Source of the DNA: Holophagae bacterium
Lineage (GTDB): Bacteria; Acidobacteriota; Holophagae; Acanthopleuribacterales; Acanthopleuribacteraceae
Length of the DNA: 64,000 bases
NCBI GenBank assembly: GCA_029263455.1
Contig: JAJCXM010000021.1
Location: 32,469-96,468, forward strand
Direction: 5' to 3'
Made by a program: the position numbers and the translations under genes. Within the stretch, counting starts at the first letter, position 1. Every line of letters starts with the position of its first letter. Positions 61,819 through 64,000 of the stretch are shown here, piece by piece. Below the pieces are notes generated by a model, which was not told the origin of the DNA, ran no database searches, and saw nothing but the letters and a program-made list of their open reading frames with translations.

Positions 61819-61875
61819 GAGTCCGTCTTCCACGGCGCGGCGTAGCGGGAGAAGCCGGCCAGCCGGAGGTTAGGC
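61819..61875. repeat. attC-like repeat R3, right half only
   Basis: Retains GAGTCCGTCTTCC and ends GGAGGTTAGGC, but the left half is missing and about 30 bp of GC-rich sequence (CGGCGCGGCG...GGCCAGCC) is inserted or substituted in the L-like arm. Confidence 0.65.
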
Positions 61876-61936
61876 TACATTGGCGTCGGAAGAACAACGA
61901 GGCTGGAATGAAAACTTCTTTGTCCTAAACAGGCAA

Positions 61937-62026
61937 GCGGTGCTTCACGACATCTGTCCCCATAAACGACCTACATTCCTTGACGCACACTTCGTCAGCC
62001 TAACCTCTGGCTAGAAGCCAAACTCA
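61937..62026. repeat. 90-bp direct repeat, copy 1
   Basis: Starts GCGGTGCTTCACGACATC and ends AAACTCA. Matches 62050-62139 except for four or so bases near GACGCACAC/GGCCCACAC and CGTCAG/CGTCGG. Covers a spacer end and the left half of R4. Confidence 0.85.
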
Positions 62027-62044
62027 CCTTACCGGAAGTTAGAC
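61998..62044. repeat. attC-like repeat R4, shortened
   Basis: GCCTAACCTCTGGCTAGAAG to CCGGAAGTTAGAC, 47 bp. The end GTTAGAC fits GTTRRRY. The innermost stem is lost. Confidence 0.65.
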
Positions 62045-62049
62045 CAGAA

Positions 62050-62139
62050 GCGGTGCTTCACGACATCTGTCCCCATAAACGACCTACATTCCTTGGCCCA
62101 CACTTCGTCGGCCTAACCTCTGGCTAGAAGCCAAACTCA
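62050..62139. repeat. 90-bp direct repeat, copy 2
   Basis: Second copy of the 61937-62026 segment, ending exactly at the group II intron boundary. Covers a spacer end and the left half of R5. Confidence 0.85.
62111..62139. repeat. attC-like repeat R5, left half, interrupted by group II intron
   Basis: GCCTAACCTCTGGCTAGAAG then CCAAACTCA, followed immediately by the intron. In intact copies the next bases are CCTTACCG, which should reappear after 63999. Confidence 0.75.
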
Positions 62140-62515
62140 GTGCGCCCAGGAGGGTGTTATGTCGGAGAGGTGAAAGTCCTCTTCAAACTATAGCTTCAAA
62201 GTTTGTAACCAAATTCAACCGCGTCATCGTGAGATGAGGTGGGAAGCAGAAAGAGGTGAATGACCAGTCTATACGCAAGAAACTCGATTCGGCCTGATGC
62301 ATTGACGAGCCTGCTGAGTAGTGAGCGAAGTCTGAGCCATCGAAAGATGAGCCACGCGGTCCCCTGAAGGAAGCGCTTAAAGGGAGATCAGAGTGCATGG
62401 GGTGGTTGGAGATGGAATGGTCGCGAAGGCATAACACATCAAACGGGGAGACCTTGGCTCGGACTGAGCCGAGTCAAGGAGTCAGAGCCCTCATATGAGC
62501 AAAGAAAGGTCTGTA

Positions 62516-63910
62516 ATGGACCCGGAGCAAAGGAGGGCAGGAAGGTGGATACGAATGACTTTACAGCGTGAACAAGAACCAACGTCAGTGACGGAAGGGT
62601 CTAAACAAGTTGGAGAAGCCTGGAACCGCTGGAACTGGGTGGAACGCGCGGTATGGACTGAACGTATGCTAGAAACCCTGGAAACGGGGGTGAGAGGAGG
62701 AAAGTGGTTCAGCTTGATCGATAAGGTACACAGCCGGGCTAACTTAGTAAGTGCGTACCGTAAAGTAGCAGCTAACAAAGGGAGTGCCGGAGTAGACCAT
62801 GTCAGCGTTAAGCGATTCGGAGCTGCTCTCGAAGAAGAGGTGAAGCGACTCGCCCAGGAACTGGAATCGGGGACCTACCGACCGCGAGCGGTCAAACGGG
62901 TCTACATTCCTAAGCCGGGGACGAACGAGCACAGACCGCTGGGGATACCCACGGTTCGCGACCGTGTAGTCCAGGCAGCCCTGAGACAAGTCATTGAACC
63001 TATCTTTGAGAGAGATTTTGCGCCAAACAGTTTTGGTTTCCGTCCAAAGCGAGGCTGCAACGATGCCTTACGCGAAGTTGTTAAACGACTTAACGAAGGA
63101 TCACGATGGGTCGTTGACGCGGATTTCCGACAATACTTCGACACGATCTGCCATGAAAAACTTATGTGCAGAGTGTCCGATAAAATCTCGGATTCGCGTG
63201 TACTCGACCTGATCGAGTCCTTTCTGAAGCAACCGATCTTTGAGAACCTCAAGCAATGGACACCAGAAGGAGGCACTCCGCAAGGGGGCGTAATCAGCCC
63301 TCTGTTGGCCAATGTCTTCCTGGATCCGCTAGACCATCTAATGGAGCAATGGGGCTTTCAAATGATCCGGTATGCCGACGATGCTGTCATCATGTGCAAA
63401 TCGCAAAGGGAAGCCGAACAGGCACTCAATCGACTTGCGTCCTGGAGTCAGGATCAAGGACTAACCCTACATCCAACCAAAACCAAAATCGTCCACATGG
63501 ACGTTCCCGGCGGTTTCGATTTTCTGGGGTATCACTTCGAGGTAAGCAAACGCAAACCCACGAAGATCAACAGATGGCCCAGAAAGAAGAGCATGAAGAA
63601 ATTACGCTGTCGCATCAAACCGCTTACAAAGCGGTGCAATGGGCACAGCTTGGACACCATCATCAAGCAGATCAATCCGATCTTGAACGGATGGTTCAAC
63701 TACTTTATGCATTCTAAGTCGAACACTTTTGAGGAGGTTGACGGATGGGTGCGAGGTCGTCTGCGTTCCCTACTCCGCAAGCGACGAAAGTACAAAGGGC
63801 GAGCACGCGGCGCCGACCATCAACGCTGGAGCAACGCCTTCTTTCACAGCCATGGGCTCTTCTCAGCCACACGTGCGCATCGGCTGAATTTCAAGTCCTC
63901 TGTGAGGTAA
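62516..63910 (+). CDS. ltrA: Group II intron reverse transcriptase/maturase
   Basis: RT motifs in order: GSAGVDHVSVKRF, YRPRAVKRVYIPKPG, RPLGIPTVRDRVVQAAL, NSFGFRPKRGCNDAL, VVDADFRQYFDTI, GTPQGGVISPLLANVFLDPL and the catalytic RYADDAVI (YADD). Then a thumb/maturase domain X (HPTKTKIVHMDVPGGFDFLG) and a C-terminal GWFNYFMHSKS... part without a clear endonuclease domain. ATG 62516 follows AAAGG; an ATG at 62495 would add seven residues. Function: splicing and retromobility. The protein ends just before domain V. Confidence 0.92.
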   Translation: MDPEQRRAGRWIRMTLQREQEPTSVTEGSKQVGEAWNRWNWVERAVWTERMLETLETGVRGGKWFSLIDKVHSRANLVSAYRKVAANKGSAGVDHVSVKRFGAALEEEVKRLAQELESGTYRPRAVKRVYIPKPGTNEHRPLGIPTVRDRVVQAALRQVIEPIFERDFAPNSFGFRPKRGCNDALREVVKRLNEGSRWVVDADFRQYFDTICHEKLMCRVSDKISDSRVLDLIESFLKQPIFENLKQWTPEGGTPQGGVISPLLANVFLDPLDHLMEQWGFQMIRYADDAVIMCKSQREAEQALNRLASWSQDQGLTLHPTKTKIVHMDVPGGFDFLGYHFEVSKRKPTKINRWPRKKSMKKLRCRIKPLTKRCNGHSLDTIIKQINPILNGWFNYFMHSKSNTFEEVDGWVRGRLRSLLRKRRKYKGRARGADHQRWSNAFFHSHGLFSATRAHRLNFKSSVR

Positions 63911-63924
63911 GACCACCAACCGGA

Positions 63925-63957
63925 GAGCCGTATGCGGGAGAACCGCACGTACGGTTC
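63925..63957 (+). ncRNA. Group II intron domain V
   Basis: A 33-nt hairpin (GAGCCGTATGCGGG...ACGTACGGTTC) with the AGC triad at its base and a GNRA-like loop (GAGA). It is the catalytic core of the intron RNA, followed by domain VI. Confidence 0.9.
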
Positions 63958-64000
63958 GGAGGGAGGGGGGATTCAGAAATGGCTCCTCCCTACCCCTATC

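Larger units (their letters stand above)
62140..63999 (+). mobile_element. Group II intron, near complete
   Basis: Begins GTGCGCCC, a group II 5' end, in the middle of the repeat. It has a structured 5' domain (to about 62495), an intron-encoded protein, and domains V and VI. The bulged branch A is at 63992, 7 nt before the end, and the last bases are AT (63998-63999). Base 64000 would be the first 3' exon base. A candidate EBS1 TGAGT (62315-62319) can pair with ACTCA just before the insertion site. The element moves by retrohoming via its RT; class is not determined. Confidence 0.88.

Noticed and set aside
58796..62139. CRISPR array
   Set aside because: Repeat units are 47-76 bp long stem-loops with long similar spacers and no cas genes; not 25-40 bp repeats with unique spacers.
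1..64000. tRNA or rRNA genes
   Set aside because: No cloverleaf with TTC-type T-loop or rRNA-like conserved block was found by eye on either strand.

Overview
The window is a gene-dense stretch of about 64 kb from a Gram-negative bacterium. The encoded proteins (two IPTL-CTERM exported proteins, outer-membrane barrel, Hanks-type Ser/Thr kinases and a CadC-like regulator with TPR tails, CHAT-TPR protein, sigma-54 activator) fit an environmental, probably marine Acidobacteriota (Acanthopleuribacter-like) or a Lysobacterales/Wenzhouxiangella-like gammaproteobacterium. No rRNA or other marker gene is present, so this placement is a guess from gene content.

Left part (1-33 kb): accessory and regulatory genes. 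These include exported beta-propeller proteins, a TPR kinase behind a sigma-54-like site, a membrane spermidine-synthase-like protein, OsmC, a MarR/DUF4336 divergent pair with a clear operator cluster, a coupled class-IV aminotransferase/sulfotransferase pair, a HAMP adenylate cyclase, an AlkC-type DNA glycosylase, an RDD protein, a barrel protein, a hybrid histidine kinase, a GntR-slipin-orphan operon, a CadC-like TPR regulator, a molybdopterin oxidoreductase, and a CHAT-TPR protein facing an ECF sigma/anti-sigma pair.

Middle (34-45 kb): SohB protease, an aromatic amino acid hydroxylase with a long C-terminal extension, membrane dipeptidase, a BlaI/BlaR-like pair with a BlaI-type operator, and a MerR-CopA copper operon with a textbook MerR promoter.

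45-59 kb is the most interesting block. A sigma-54 activator (GAF-AAA+-Fis) is translationally coupled to a zinc-ribbon Ser/Thr kinase with TPRs. Downstream is a strong -24/-12 promoter with an upstream inverted repeat. It precedes seven same-strand genes: two paralogous unknown proteins, a small protein whose fold recurs at the N-terminus of a later 916-aa protein, a DNase I/CdtB-like phosphohydrolase, the 916-aa protein, a phage tail-collar protein and a three-glycosyltransferase/methyltransferase fusion. None of those read closely has an obvious signal peptide. I propose this as a kinase- and sigma-54-controlled, glycosylated tail-collar-like system that I cannot match to a described one.

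Right end (58.8-64 kb): an array of about 75-bp stem-loop repeats with GCCTAAC...GTTAGGC ends (attC-like) separated by conserved spacers. One repeat is split by a small MITE with a 7-bp target duplication; another is split by a group II intron (62140-63999) encoding a reverse transcriptase. A secreted BNR-like protein gene sits between repeat copies. I saw no tRNA, rRNA or CRISPR array.
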